Shown here in pieces: positions 28,618-38,240 of a stretch of DNA of 64,000 nt. The stretch lies in contig JAIYAX010000009.1 of the NCBI GenBank assembly GCA_027488815.1, forward strand, positions 102,371-166,370, given 5' to 3'. The DNA is from Cytophagaceae bacterium. GTDB lineage: Bacteria > Bacteroidota > Bacteroidia > Cytophagales > JAIYAX01. Made by a program: the position numbers and the translations under genes. Below the pieces are notes generated by a model. It saw nothing but the letters and a program-made list of their open reading frames with translations, searched no databases and was not told where the DNA came from. Each line of letters begins with the position of its first letter. Position 1 is the first letter of the stretch.

Positions 28618-31600
28618 CTAGACCAATCCTTTATAGGCTGCAATCGCTTTGGATACCTTCAGTCGTAGTTCATCCGGTTGGAATGGTTTGGTTACAAAAT
28701 CTACCATTCCTGCCTGAAAAACCTGCTCCTGTACCTCTGCAAGGGCAGAAGCGGTAAGTGCAATCATGGGAACCCCGTTACCCAGGTTTTCCTTTTTGAT
28801 AATGGAAGCTGCCGTAAGTCCATCCATCTCAGGCATTTGTATATCCATGAGCACCACATCATACGTGTTGTTCCTTAAAAGCTCCAGTACTCTCAACCCG
28901 TTTTCAGCTACATCAACTGAAAACTTCCAGTTCTCTAAAAACTGACGGGCTACCATCACATTGATTTTATTGTCTTCTGCCAGTAAGACCTTTTTACCCT
29001 CAAGGAGTGAAAGTTCATGAAACACATCCTGTTTTTTGCCTCTATCAGTAGCCTGAGTAGGGATTTCAAATCGGAGTTCAAAGCTAAAAGTTGAACCTTC
29101 ACCGGGTTTGCTTTTTAAGTGGATATCCGATTCCAGAAGCTCAAGCAGTTTTTTTGTAATAGAAAGACCCAAGCCGGTGCCTCCGTACTTTCTCGTAATG
29201 GATGCGGAGGCCTGAGTAAAACTGTCGAAGATGCTTTTTTGCTGCTCCTGGCTGACTCCAATACCTGTGTCCTCAACATGAAATTCCAGTCGGCAGAACT
29301 GCTCCGTTTGTTCTATTTGTTTGATAAATAGCCCAACGTATCCGGCATCAGTGAATTTGAAGGCATTGCCTAAAAGGTTGTTCAGTATTTGAGTCAATCG
29401 AACAGAGTCCCCTATCAAATGCCTGGGTAGATTTTCAGGTAGAGCAGTTCTGAATTCGACTTCTTTCTCTGTCGCTTTGAACGCAAAAGTGTGTTGTATG
29501 GAGCGGATAAGCTCAGAAAAATCAAAGGTTTCCTGCTCAATCTGAATTTTACCGGCCTCTATTTTTGAGAAATCAAGTATGTCGTTGATGAGGGAGAGGA
29601 GATTTTCTCCTGAGAAACGAAGGGTTTTGAGGTTTTCTTCTTGATCTTTCCTTGGCTGATTTTGTAGAAGCAGATGAGATAAGCCTATGATGGCATTGAG
29701 TGGCGTTCGGATCTCATGTGACATGGTGGAAAGAAAATCTGCTTTGGCTTTAGAAGCCTCCTCTGCCTTTTTCTTTTCTACGATCAGTAACTGCTCAGCA
29801 AGCACTTTTTCTGTAATATCAATACAGGTCCCGTTTATACCCCGTATTTTTCCTTCTTCATAAAAAGGCTGGCAGTTGGTTTCCAGGTACCTGATGCTAC
29901 CATCTGGACGTTTAACTCTCTGAATAAACTGAGAGAAACCTTCTTTTTGAGCTTTTTCTACCTGTTCCAATGAGTGGCCAATGTCGTCCTGAAAGAGGAT
30001 TTCTTCAAAATACTCAGTCACACTTGGAGATCCCAAAGCTCTGTCTCTACCATAAATCTCATATAGCTCATCAGACCAGTCTACTGACTGAGGTTTGAAC
30101 CGTATAGACCAGTGTCCGAGATGTGCAAGCATCTGCGCCTGCTTGTATTTTTCACGGCTTTCAATGATTTTCTGTTCTGTCTCTTTTCGTTCGGTGACAT
30201 CATGCTGAATAGCAATAAAGTATTGCAAAGCTCCGAATTCATTGAAAACCGGGCTGGCGTTTATCTGCGCCCAATAGGCTTTTCCTTCTTTGGAATAATT
30301 GATGATTTCTTCATTAAAGCCTTCTTTTCGCTTGAGCTTGACCGATATTCGTTTAATCGTTGCCCGATCGCTTAAAGGCCCCTGCAACACCTGACCGGGT
30401 TTTTTGTCCCGTAAATCATCAAGAGTATAGCCACTTATGCGTGTAAAGCCTGAGTTGATCCAGGTGGTGAGCCCGTCAGGGTTAGAAATAATTACCCCAT
30501 TATTGGTTTTATCAGCCACATTGGCTAAAAGGCGATTTTCAAGCTCGGTAAGCTTGCGGGAGTTAATGTCCATGAATGCACCCAGAACACCAACAACCTG
30601 CCCAGCCGACCCATACTTTGGCTTGCCCTGTGCCAGTAACCATATATAATTCCCGGATTGATGAAGAAAACGTACTTCCTGACTGAAATGACCTGCAGAT
30701 TGGAAGCAATTTTCCATCGCTTCTGCCAGCCTTTTTCGGTCATCAGGATGGACGAGTCTGCTGAAATCATCAAAGGTGAAGCGCAGCTCAGGATTGGTAT
30801 AGCCAAGCAACGCACAAGCCTGCTTGCTCATATGGAGGTGCCGGGAGCCAATCTGGTGGCTCCAGCTGCCTAAGCCTGAAAGTTCATGAGCTTCTTCAAG
30901 CTCATTTTTAAGCTCTTGAAGCGCCTTGTCTCGATGAAACCGATCTGAGATATCGGTAACTCTTACAACATGAAGATCAAACTCACGCAACATGCTAATG
31001 TGAAGCATGCCATTGAAAATACTTCCGTCTTTTCTTTTGTAGTCCACCTGCACCACATAGAAGCCCTTGCTGTTGATGCTTTCCCAGGCTGTCTGAACCT
31101 GTTGCTGATTGAAGGGCTCTACCTGAAGTTTTTCCCCAAGAGTCCCAATCAGATCTTCCTTGAAAGAGTATCCAAACATCTCCAATGCTGTTTCATTGCA
31201 GTCAATGATGGTGTTATCAGGAAGAATTACAAAAAACAAAGCATCAGGAGAGCTCTGAATTACAGTGTCAAACAGCCGATGACTTTTTTCTACCTCGTTT
31301 TTCAGTAAGCGGTACTTTGTAATGTCCTGGAGTATTCCTTGTATCAGCCGTTCCTCTTCACCGCTTATCCCTGCAAACTCCAGTTGGCCCATGATGATTG
31401 TCTGCACCTGATTGCCTTTGTCAAGTTTACATTCGAAGTAACTTCTTTTTTTGTCTTTCTTCAGTTGATCAATGGCCTGTTGTAATATGTTCTGATTGGC
31501 AGGGTCCATTTTGCACATCAAACTTTCCAAGGTAGAGAGTTGAAAAGCCGAATTTCCCAGAATTTTCTCTGGCTCTCCCGTCCATTTGAGAGTTCCGGTG

Positions 31601-32295
31601 CTGATTTGAAGGGTAAATCCGGCTAGCCTGGATTGCTCCATCGCCCAGCTTAGCTGGTGGTTAAGTGAGTGTAGGGTTTCCTCGGCGATAGCAGCACGTT
31701 TTTGTGCTGGATAAGCAATTCGGCCTATGATGATAAAAATGATAAGCAGACTCAGAATCAAACCAAATATCTCCAGATACGTAAGGATAAGCAGTTTTTG
31801 TTCATGAAAAAGCTGGTAGCTGGCTACCGTTTTATCCATAGAGTAAAGAAATTCAGTCAACTTTTTCTCAATGGTAAGCAGCTGGTTTTCATCGATATCA
31901 TTGGAGCGTAATAAGTCCATGATTTCTCTCTTGCAGGATTGAAGAAGCTCAAGAGATACCTTATTGTCGGCCCTGTAAGATTTGAGCAAAGGGCTGTAAT
32001 AAAAGGTGGTGCGCTCCACAAATTGATCGATTCTTATCGCTGAACTTTCCCAAACCCTCAGCAATTCATGAAGGGAGTCCCTGGCTGCAAGCTGACGTTG
32101 CGGCTGGGCATAGGCTTTCGTGTACACTAAAATCCGTTGACTCAACATCCGTTGTTTGCCGGAAAGATTAAGGATGAGCCCATCAAAACGACTGGCATCC
32201 AACTCCACAAGCACGATGAAAAAGTTAGCCAGTAGCAGAGAAACAACGAATAGGATACTCAGCAGGAAGGTTCGGAATATTTTCTTTCCATTCAT
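28618..32295 (-). CDS. Hybrid sensor histidine kinase with PilJ-like sensor and several PAS domains
   Basis: This 1225-residue protein has a transmembrane helix (about 9-30), a periplasmic helical sensor with the PilJ/NarX-type LNLSGKQRMLSQRILVYTK, and a second helix (about 170-192). At least four PAS or PAC units follow (SPDALFFVILPDNTIIDCNE; TNNGVIISNPDGLTTWINSG; others). The kinase core has the H box FLSTMSHEIRTPLNAIIG (His near 861), then an ATPase domain (NLLGNAFKFTDAGYVG, KYGGTGLGLSITKKLLE). A C-terminal receiver domain carries phospho-acceptor Asp in VVLMDIQMPEMDG (about 1149). No DNA-binding partner gene is next to it, so its signal may go to a separate phosphotransfer protein. The stop lies in a 12-bp palindrome at 28614-28625. 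Confidence 0.93.
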   Translation of the reverse strand: MNGKKIFRTFLLSILFVVSLLLANFFIVLVELDASRFDGLILNLSGKQRMLSQRILVYTKAYAQPQRQLAARDSLHELLRVWESSAIRIDQFVERTTFYYSPLLKSYRADNKVSLELLQSCKREIMDLLRSNDIDENQLLTIEKKLTEFLYSMDKTVASYQLFHEQKLLILTYLEIFGLILSLLIIFIIIGRIAYPAQKRAAIAEETLHSLNHQLSWAMEQSRLAGFTLQISTGTLKWTGEPEKILGNSAFQLSTLESLMCKMDPANQNILQQAIDQLKKDKKRSYFECKLDKGNQVQTIIMGQLEFAGISGEEERLIQGILQDITKYRLLKNEVEKSHRLFDTVIQSSPDALFFVILPDNTIIDCNETALEMFGYSFKEDLIGTLGEKLQVEPFNQQQVQTAWESINSKGFYVVQVDYKRKDGSIFNGMLHISMLREFDLHVVRVTDISDRFHRDKALQELKNELEEAHELSGLGSWSHQIGSRHLHMSKQACALLGYTNPELRFTFDDFSRLVHPDDRKRLAEAMENCFQSAGHFSQEVRFLHQSGNYIWLLAQGKPKYGSAGQVVGVLGAFMDINSRKLTELENRLLANVADKTNNGVIISNPDGLTTWINSGFTRISGYTLDDLRDKKPGQVLQGPLSDRATIKRISVKLKRKEGFNEEIINYSKEGKAYWAQINASPVFNEFGALQYFIAIQHDVTERKETEQKIIESREKYKQAQMLAHLGHWSIRFKPQSVDWSDELYEIYGRDRALGSPSVTEYFEEILFQDDIGHSLEQVEKAQKEGFSQFIQRVKRPDGSIRYLETNCQPFYEEGKIRGINGTCIDITEKVLAEQLLIVEKKKAEEASKAKADFLSTMSHEIRTPLNAIIGLSHLLLQNQPRKDQEENLKTLRFSGENLLSLINDILDFSKIEAGKIQIEQETFDFSELIRSIQHTFAFKATEKEVEFRTALPENLPRHLIGDSVRLTQILNNLLGNAFKFTDAGYVGLFIKQIEQTEQFCRLEFHVEDTGIGVSQEQQKSIFDSFTQASASITRKYGGTGLGLSITKKLLELLESDIHLKSKPGEGSTFSFELRFEIPTQATDRGKKQDVFHELSLLEGKKVLLAEDNKINVMVARQFLENWKFSVDVAENGLRVLELLRNNTYDVVLMDIQMPEMDGLTAASIIKKENLGNGVPMIALTASALAEVQEQVFQAGMVDFVTKPFQPDELRLKVSKAIAAYKGLV

Positions 32296-32465
32296 TTCAA
32301 TCCATTTGGTTACGCTTGGCCCAGATTTAAGAAAGACATTGATGCAAGTAGTAGGCTCATTGTGCAGACCTTCGAATCACCCATATTTGTCGGAATATTC
32401 TCCGTCGAACAGCTAGGGATTGAACACGGTGTAAGGTTTTTTTGATTTTTACAATCTTTGATGAA

Positions 32466-33962
32466 ATGGGTATTCGTTCCGTACTAAGCCGGCCACTTTC
32501 CAAATGGATATGGAGCAAACATCAGCAATGGGTTACTGAGCCTGGTCACGCTCAATCAAAGTGGTTTTTAAACCTTATCCGAAAGGGTTCAGGCACTCAG
32601 TTTGGTGCCGATCATGGATTTGCTGATATCAAGGATCATCGTGACTATATAAGGCAAGTCCCTGTCAGGGATTATGAAGGATTGCGTGACTACATAGAGC
32701 TTATCAAATCCGGCAAGTCCAACGTATTGTGGCCGGGCAAACCTGCCTACTTTGCAAAAACATCGGGTACGACTTCCGGTACCAAATACATTCCGGTTTC
32801 TAGGGAGAGCATGCCCTTTCACATCAGCGCAGCCCGTGATGCCTTGCTGGCCTATATTTTTGAGAAATCTGATGGGCGTTTTTTAGACGGGAAGCTCATG
32901 TTTTTGTCAGGAAGCCCCACATTGGAGGAAGTAGGAGGGGTGCTAACCGGTAGACTTTCAGGTATCGTCAACCACCATGTGCCCGGGTATCTCAGGAGCA
33001 ATCAATTACCTGATTACCAGACCAACTGCATAGAAGACTGGGAAGAAAAATTGAAGGCCATTGTAAAACTTACGCTTGGACAAGATCTCAGCCTTATTTC
33101 CGGTATTCCTCCCTGGGTTCAGATGTATTTTGACCAACTGATTGAAAAGACCTCAAAGCCCGTCATTGATGTCTTTCCAAACCTTCAAATGTTTGTTTAC
33201 GGAGGGGTGAATTTTGAGCCATACCGTAAACGTCTTTTCGAAAGCATAGGAAGACAAATCCCAAGTATTGAGACCTATCCGGCTTCTGAAGGTTTTATCG
33301 CATTCCAAAATCAGCAGGAAGATCCATCGCTGCTCTTGCTGGCTGATCAGGGCATATTTTTCGAGTTTATCCCGGCTGACCAGTACTTCAGCGATCAGCC
33401 ACCCCGTCTTACCATAGATGAAGTAAAAACTGGAGTAAACTATGCTCTGGTGATGAGTACCAACGCCGGTTTATGGGCTTATTCGATCGGTGATATGGTA
33501 AAGTTTACCAGCCTCAGCCCGTATAAAATCCTGGTCACAGGCCGGATCAAACACTTTATTTCAGCGTTTGGGGAGCATGTGATTGGAGAAGAAGTGGAAA
33601 AAGCAATGGCAATGGCCAGAATTGATTTTCCCGAAGTGCAGGTGACCGAGTTTTCAGTTGCGCCTGTCGTTAACCCATCAGAAGGATTGTCTCATCATGA
33701 ATGGTTGATCGAGTTTGAAATACCACCACATGATTTGATGGCGTTCTCTGCTCAACTGGATCTGTCCTTGAGGAGCTTTAATTCCTATTATGACGATCTT
33801 ATCACCGGCAACATTTTGTGTCCGCTGAAAGTTAAACCTCTGAGCAAAGGAGCATTTGTTCGATACATGAAAAGCCAGGGTAAGCTGGGTGGACAAAACA
33901 AGGTTCCCAGACTATCAAATGATAGGGTATTGGCAGATTCTTTACTCAGGCTGGAAGAATGA
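32466..33962 (+). CDS. GH3 auxin-responsive promoter family protein
   Basis: GH3 proteins are members of the adenylate-forming superfamily; in plants they join amino acids to acyl acids, and the bacterial role is unknown. The 498-residue protein shows an ATP-binding motif in KTSGTTSGTKYIPVSRESM, a middle VYGGVNFEPYRKRLFESIG and ETYPASEGFIAFQ, and a C-terminal GRIKHFISAFGEHVIGEEVE. A longer frame starts with TTG at 32442; the ATG at 32466 is chosen because MGIRSVLSRPLSKWIW resembles the family N-terminus. It begins 170 bases from the divergent kinase gene and is followed 20 bases later by dxr. Confidence 0.9.
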   Translation: MGIRSVLSRPLSKWIWSKHQQWVTEPGHAQSKWFLNLIRKGSGTQFGADHGFADIKDHRDYIRQVPVRDYEGLRDYIELIKSGKSNVLWPGKPAYFAKTSGTTSGTKYIPVSRESMPFHISAARDALLAYIFEKSDGRFLDGKLMFLSGSPTLEEVGGVLTGRLSGIVNHHVPGYLRSNQLPDYQTNCIEDWEEKLKAIVKLTLGQDLSLISGIPPWVQMYFDQLIEKTSKPVIDVFPNLQMFVYGGVNFEPYRKRLFESIGRQIPSIETYPASEGFIAFQNQQEDPSLLLLADQGIFFEFIPADQYFSDQPPRLTIDEVKTGVNYALVMSTNAGLWAYSIGDMVKFTSLSPYKILVTGRIKHFISAFGEHVIGEEVEKAMAMARIDFPEVQVTEFSVAPVVNPSEGLSHHEWLIEFEIPPHDLMAFSAQLDLSLRSFNSYYDDLITGNILCPLKVKPLSKGAFVRYMKSQGKLGGQNKVPRLSNDRVLADSLLRLEE

Positions 33963-33982
33963 CCTGTGCTTAGATTTTGAGT

Positions 33983-35149
33983 ATGAAAGAAGAGAATCAA
34001 AAGAAGAAGATTGCCATTTTAGGCTCAACCGGTTCGATAGGTACACAGGCTCTGGAGGTCATCAGTCTGCATCCGGAGGTATTTGAAGTGGAAGTACTTA
34101 CTGCCCATAACAATGCAGAGCTATTGGTGGCTCAGGCAGCCGAATTCAGACCTGGATCGGTTGTCATCGCCAATGAACAGCTCTACGACAAGGTGTTTGC
34201 TGCTTTGGATCCCCTGGGAATCAAAGTCTATACAGGTCACCACGCTATTGCCCAGTTGATGCAGCAAGATCAACTGGATATCGTACTTACGGCTATGGTG
34301 GGCTACTCAGGTCTTCTGCCGACTATTGAAGCTATCAAGGCTGGACATACCATTGCATTGGCCAATAAAGAAACCCTGGTTGTTGCCGGGGCACTGATCA
34401 CCCAACTGGCTAAGAAGCATGGAGTCAATATCTATCCGGTTGACTCAGAGCACTCAGCTATTTTTCAATGCCTGGCAGGGGAGTGGCAAAACCCCATCGA
34501 AAAGCTCATTCTTACTGCTTCCGGAGGACCTTTCAGAGGCAAAAAGCGTGATGAACTAGCACAAGTCACTAAACTACAGGCTCTGAAACATCCCAATTGG
34601 AGCATGGGAGCCAAGATTACCATCGACTCTGCCAGTCTGATGAACAAGGGCCTGGAAGTGATTGAGGCCAAGTGGCTTTTCGCCGTTAAGGAAGAGCAAA
34701 TTCAAGTAATTGTTCATCCCCAAAGCATCATTCACAGTATGGTGCAATTTCAGGATGGCTCGATCAAGGCACAAATGGGACTGCCTGATATGAAGCTGCC
34801 GATACAGTATGCACTTGGCTATCCCGGGCGGCTGAACAACGATTATCCAAGGTTTGACTTTAGCAAATACCCAAGTCTGACCTTTGAGGAACCTGACATT
34901 TCGACATTCAGAAATCTGGATTTAGCTTACTCTGCCATGAAAAAGGCAGGTAATATGCCTTGCGTGCTCAATGCAGCTAATGAAATCGCTGTGGAATGCT
35001 TTTTGAAAGACAAAATCGGTTTTCTGGAAATGTCAGAAGTCATTGAAGAGTGCATGGACAGGATAGCGTTCATCTCAGATCCTGACCTCGAGACCTATAT
35101 CCAAACAGATCAGGACACAAGAATTAAGGCTTTGGAGCTTATCGCATAA
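33983..35149 (+). CDS. dxr: 1-deoxy-D-xylulose 5-phosphate reductoisomerase
   Basis: Dxr (IspC) makes 2-C-methyl-D-erythritol 4-phosphate, the first committed step of the MEP isoprenoid pathway. The 388-residue protein has the NADPH-binding start KKKIAILGSTGSIGTQALEV, then ALANKETLVVAGAL, the metal/substrate motif PVDSEHSAIFQCLAG, SLMNKGLEVIEAKWLF and HPQSIIHSMVQFQDGS. The ATG at 33983 is preferred to an upstream TTG. The stop is 6 bases before rseP, and this dxr-rseP pairing is common. Confidence 0.97.
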   Translation: MKEENQKKKIAILGSTGSIGTQALEVISLHPEVFEVEVLTAHNNAELLVAQAAEFRPGSVVIANEQLYDKVFAALDPLGIKVYTGHHAIAQLMQQDQLDIVLTAMVGYSGLLPTIEAIKAGHTIALANKETLVVAGALITQLAKKHGVNIYPVDSEHSAIFQCLAGEWQNPIEKLILTASGGPFRGKKRDELAQVTKLQALKHPNWSMGAKITIDSASLMNKGLEVIEAKWLFAVKEEQIQVIVHPQSIIHSMVQFQDGSIKAQMGLPDMKLPIQYALGYPGRLNNDYPRFDFSKYPSLTFEEPDISTFRNLDLAYSAMKKAGNMPCVLNAANEIAVECFLKDKIGFLEMSEVIEECMDRIAFISDPDLETYIQTDQDTRIKALELIA

Positions 35150-35155
35150 TCAGAA

Positions 35156-36472
35156 ATGGAAGGATTGATCATGGCCGGTCAATTGATACTGGCAATTTTA
35201 ATATTGGTTGGAGTTCACGAACTGGGGCACATGGTAGCCGCCAGAGTGTTTGGTATGCGGGTAGAAAAATTCTTTATTGGCTTTCCTCCACGCCTTTTCA
35301 GCTTCAAAAAAGGTGACACCGAGTACGGCTTAGGGGCAATTCCTCTCGGAGGATTTGTGAAGATTTCCGGTATGGTAGACGAATCTATGGATACCAAACA
35401 ACTGTCTGCAGAGCCACAACCCTGGGAGTTTCGCTCAAAGCCAGCCTGGCAGCGGCTAATCGTCATGTTGGGAGGTGTCTTCGTCAACGTCATCGTTGGT
35501 ATCCTCATTTTCATCGGAATGGCATTATACACTGGCGATAACTATGTGCCAGCTGATGAAATTAACAAGCACGGTATTGTAGCACTTGAGTTGGGTAAAG
35601 AAATTGGTTTGCAAACGGGTGACCGTATCATCAACATTAGCGGTAAGGAATTCAAGCGAGATGCTGATTTGTTTTCCACCGACGTGATACTGGGAAGCAA
35701 TGCTTATTACACCGTCAGTAGAGAAGGAAAGGAAATGCAGATAGATGTGCCTGCTGATTTTGCCAATAAATTGGCCGACAAAGGGGCAATGGGAAGGTTT
35801 ATCAACATCCGGCATGAGTTCGAGGTAGAGAAAGTGCAGCCGGGCACTCCTGCTGAAAAAGCAGGCCTAAAGTCCGGCGATAGAATTCTGCAGGTAAACC
35901 AGAACTCAACTCATTTCTTTGACCAACTCCAGATAGAGTTATCGGCTAATAAGCAAAAACAAATAAACCTTTTGATTCTAAGGGCTCAAGACACTTTACC
36001 CCTCACAGCAAAATTAAGTGAAGATGGTCTACTTGGGTTTAAACCCAAATTGTTGACTAAAATGGAGCGCAGGCCTTTTGGCTTTTTAGAAGCTGTAACC
36101 GTAGGGACCTTAAGATCATTTACCATTATTAATGATCAAGGAAGAGCCATTGGCAAACTATTTAGAAGAGAGATTGATCCACAGAAAGCACTTAGTGGAC
36201 CTATAGGCATAGCTCGTGAATTTGGTGGCTACTGGAGCTGGCTTAACTTTTGGAGCATTACAGGCCTTCTTTCCATGGTACTTGCATTTATGAACCTGCT
36301 TCCGATACCTGCACTCGATGGAGGTCATGTGGTTTTTTTACTGTTTGAAATGGTGTCCGGTCGTAAACCTTCAGATAAGTTTTTGGAATATGCGCAAAGA
36401 GTGGGCATGGTCATTTTGCTAAGCCTTATGGTCTTTGCCTTTTACAATGACATCGTGCGGCTCTTTACCTGA
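35156..36472 (+). CDS. rseP: RseP-type site-2 protease (M50 family)
   Basis: RseP is an intramembrane zinc metalloprotease that cleaves anti-sigma factors and other membrane proteins. The 438-residue protein has the zinc motif HELGH at residues 21-25 in the first membrane helix, followed by GFPPRLFSFKKGDTEYGLGA. A PDZ-like region lies in the periplasmic part (about 220-260, VEKVQPGTPAEKAGLKSGDR). The second active-site motif is NLLPIPALDGGHVV near residue 380. The start at 35156 is preferred; an in-frame ATG 15 bases later is possible. It is transcribed with dxr. Confidence 0.94.
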   Translation: MEGLIMAGQLILAILILVGVHELGHMVAARVFGMRVEKFFIGFPPRLFSFKKGDTEYGLGAIPLGGFVKISGMVDESMDTKQLSAEPQPWEFRSKPAWQRLIVMLGGVFVNVIVGILIFIGMALYTGDNYVPADEINKHGIVALELGKEIGLQTGDRIINISGKEFKRDADLFSTDVILGSNAYYTVSREGKEMQIDVPADFANKLADKGAMGRFINIRHEFEVEKVQPGTPAEKAGLKSGDRILQVNQNSTHFFDQLQIELSANKQKQINLLILRAQDTLPLTAKLSEDGLLGFKPKLLTKMERRPFGFLEAVTVGTLRSFTIINDQGRAIGKLFRREIDPQKALSGPIGIAREFGGYWSWLNFWSITGLLSMVLAFMNLLPIPALDGGHVVFLLFEMVSGRKPSDKFLEYAQRVGMVILLSLMVFAFYNDIVRLFT

Positions 36473-36555
36473 TCAAAGGCGTGTGCATAACTACCGCTGA
36501 TTTATTGCAACTAAACTTCTGTCTTTGAGTAATTTGTAACCAATTAAACTTGGTT

Positions 36556-37758
36556 ATGAACTTACGAATTCTGCTATTTTCCTACCTGTTTTTCCAGTCT
36601 TTCAGCACTTTTGCACAACAGGGCGATAGTATTTCAAGCTACAAAGAAAACGGGCTGGTGTTCATGAACTATCGTGTAGGTGCTGGTGAGGAACTGGTGG
36701 ATATTGCCCGTCGCTATGGCTTCACATTTGAGGAATTTCTGGAAAATAATCAGGGAAGTGGACCGGTGATCCGCCCGGGGCAGCAGGTGGTTTTACCCTA
36801 TCGGCTGGAGCTCATGCCCAAAGGACGTCCGGTATTTCATAAAGTCGAAAAAGGAGATACTTATTTTGCATTGTCCAAACGTTTTGGAGTGCCTACTGCG
36901 CAACTGCAACGCTGGAACCCACAAGGATTAAGAGCTGGGGAAATGGCTGTGATCGATTATGAAGAGGAGGAAAGTGATGTGCTTTCTGATATCCAAAACC
37001 CAAGATCGAAACCCGTCGAAAACACAAGAACCGAACGAATGGATGGCATAGTGCCCAATGAAAGTGGTCTGCCACGAGTGCTTATTGTTCCCTTTGACCC
37101 AAGGCTTTACTTTAGCGATGCCGATCTGGACATCTCTCAGCGCACCCGTGTGCCTGCTCAACAGGTGCGCTATGCCTTTCGGAAAAGGCTGAACATACTT
37201 CTTGAGCCTCAAGGATTTGATGTGCTGCACATGCTGGGAGGCAAAGTAAGTGACTCCATTTCGGAGCTCAATCGTTTCTATTCTGGAGTAAGCTATGAAA
37301 CAGTGCAGCCCCTTACTCCTATGTTGGCTCCACAAGGGGCAGTGAGCGACCAAACTGAAACAAACCGAAAAGGGCTCAGCGAGACTTTGAACAGCTTTGT
37401 TAGTCCTGAGAAAAAGCAAACGCTGGCTAAAGAGGACAGCCGGCATATCGGGGCAACGGTGAAAGATCCTGGCCTGTTCCCTCATCTTCAGCAACGCTAT
37501 CTTGCTGACTATGTGATCTTTGTTAACCAATTCGAGATCCATACCGATTATGAGCATTGCCTCGATCGGGCAAGAAAAGACTATGAGCGAAACTTTGTGG
37601 CACATTATACCATATTCAACAAGGCAGGAGAGCGCCTTGCCGGAGACCGGATCAAGGTAGAATACCACTCCAATGAAAACGACCTTTACAAGATTTTAGA
37701 GCAGAACCTACCTAAGATCGCTTCACAAGTGATGGCTCAGCTACCTCCTCCACGTTAA
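36556..37758 (+). CDS. Secreted protein with two LysM motifs
   Basis: The 400-residue protein has a signal peptide (MNLRILLFSYLFFQSFSTFA) and two LysM peptidoglycan-binding motifs at about residues 38-80 (YRVGAGEELVDIARRYGFTF) and 95-140 (KVEKGDTYFALSKRFGVPTA). The rest, about 150-400, is not recognised: it contains a VLIVPFDPRLYFSDADLDIS stretch, probably an envelope or lipoprotein-like module. It overlaps the downstream gene by one base (TAATG), so the two may act together at the cell wall. The true ATG is 36556, after an in-frame TTG at 36550. Confidence 0.8.
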   Translation: MNLRILLFSYLFFQSFSTFAQQGDSISSYKENGLVFMNYRVGAGEELVDIARRYGFTFEEFLENNQGSGPVIRPGQQVVLPYRLELMPKGRPVFHKVEKGDTYFALSKRFGVPTAQLQRWNPQGLRAGEMAVIDYEEEESDVLSDIQNPRSKPVENTRTERMDGIVPNESGLPRVLIVPFDPRLYFSDADLDISQRTRVPAQQVRYAFRKRLNILLEPQGFDVLHMLGGKVSDSISELNRFYSGVSYETVQPLTPMLAPQGAVSDQTETNRKGLSETLNSFVSPEKKQTLAKEDSRHIGATVKDPGLFPHLQQRYLADYVIFVNQFEIHTDYEHCLDRARKDYERNFVAHYTIFNKAGERLAGDRIKVEYHSNENDLYKILEQNLPKIASQVMAQLPPPR

Positions 37759-38234
37759 TGAAAATTGCAAGTCTTGCTTTTGGAGTTTTTTTAATCTGCT
37801 GGGCACTCCATGATTTCCATGCTTCACTATCTGAGGTTAAGCAGAACAGCAAGGAGATGGTTTATGAAGTCTCTTTGAGAGTATTTACCGATGACCTTGA
37901 GGCAGCACTTAGCCTACAGACCGGTACAAAGTTTAAACTCAATTCAGCTCCAGAGATGGAGCTCGCCCTTACAAGCTATCTGAGTAAAAACTGGATGTTG
38001 AAGCTCAATGGAAAAAGTGTCGGCGCACACTACCTGGGTAAGGAGTTTGATCAGGATGTCTGTTATCTCTATTTCGAGTTTCCATTTGAAAAGGTAAATG
38101 ATAAAGTAGAAATCAAGAATATTGTTCTTCTCGAACTTTTTGATGATCAGACCAATCTTCTGAATTTACAAAGATCAGGAGGCAGGCGAACAGTTGTTTT
38201 TGACCGTAATCTTCAGGAAGCGGCGTTTGACTGA
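37758..38234 (+). CDS. DUF6702-like small envelope protein
   Basis: The 158-residue protein has a signal-type N-terminus (MKIASLAFGVFLICWALHDF) and a short motif DFHASLSEVKQNSKEMVYEV that matches the HxFHxS-type beginning of the DUF6702 family of Bacteroidota. The remainder is predicted beta-rich with a FEFPFEKVNDKVEIKNIVLL strand pair. It may be periplasmic or surface-exposed; no function is known. It is translationally coupled to the LysM gene. Its 3' end faces the PorE-like gene with a gap of 6 bases and no obvious terminator. Confidence 0.6.
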   Translation: MKIASLAFGVFLICWALHDFHASLSEVKQNSKEMVYEVSLRVFTDDLEAALSLQTGTKFKLNSAPEMELALTSYLSKNWMLKLNGKSVGAHYLGKEFDQDVCYLYFEFPFEKVNDKVEIKNIVLLELFDDQTNLLNLQRSGGRRTVVFDRNLQEAAFD

Positions 38235-38240
38235 CTGTAC

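Noticed and set aside
28614..28625. 12-bp perfect palindrome TGGTCTAGACCA at the end of the hybrid kinase gene
   Set aside because: Short, includes the stop codon, with no T tract; it may be chance or a regulator site, but nothing links it to a function.
36928..37668. 246-codon minus frame opposite the LysM gene
   Set aside because: No recognisable motif, while the plus frame has a signal peptide and two LysM motifs over the same span.
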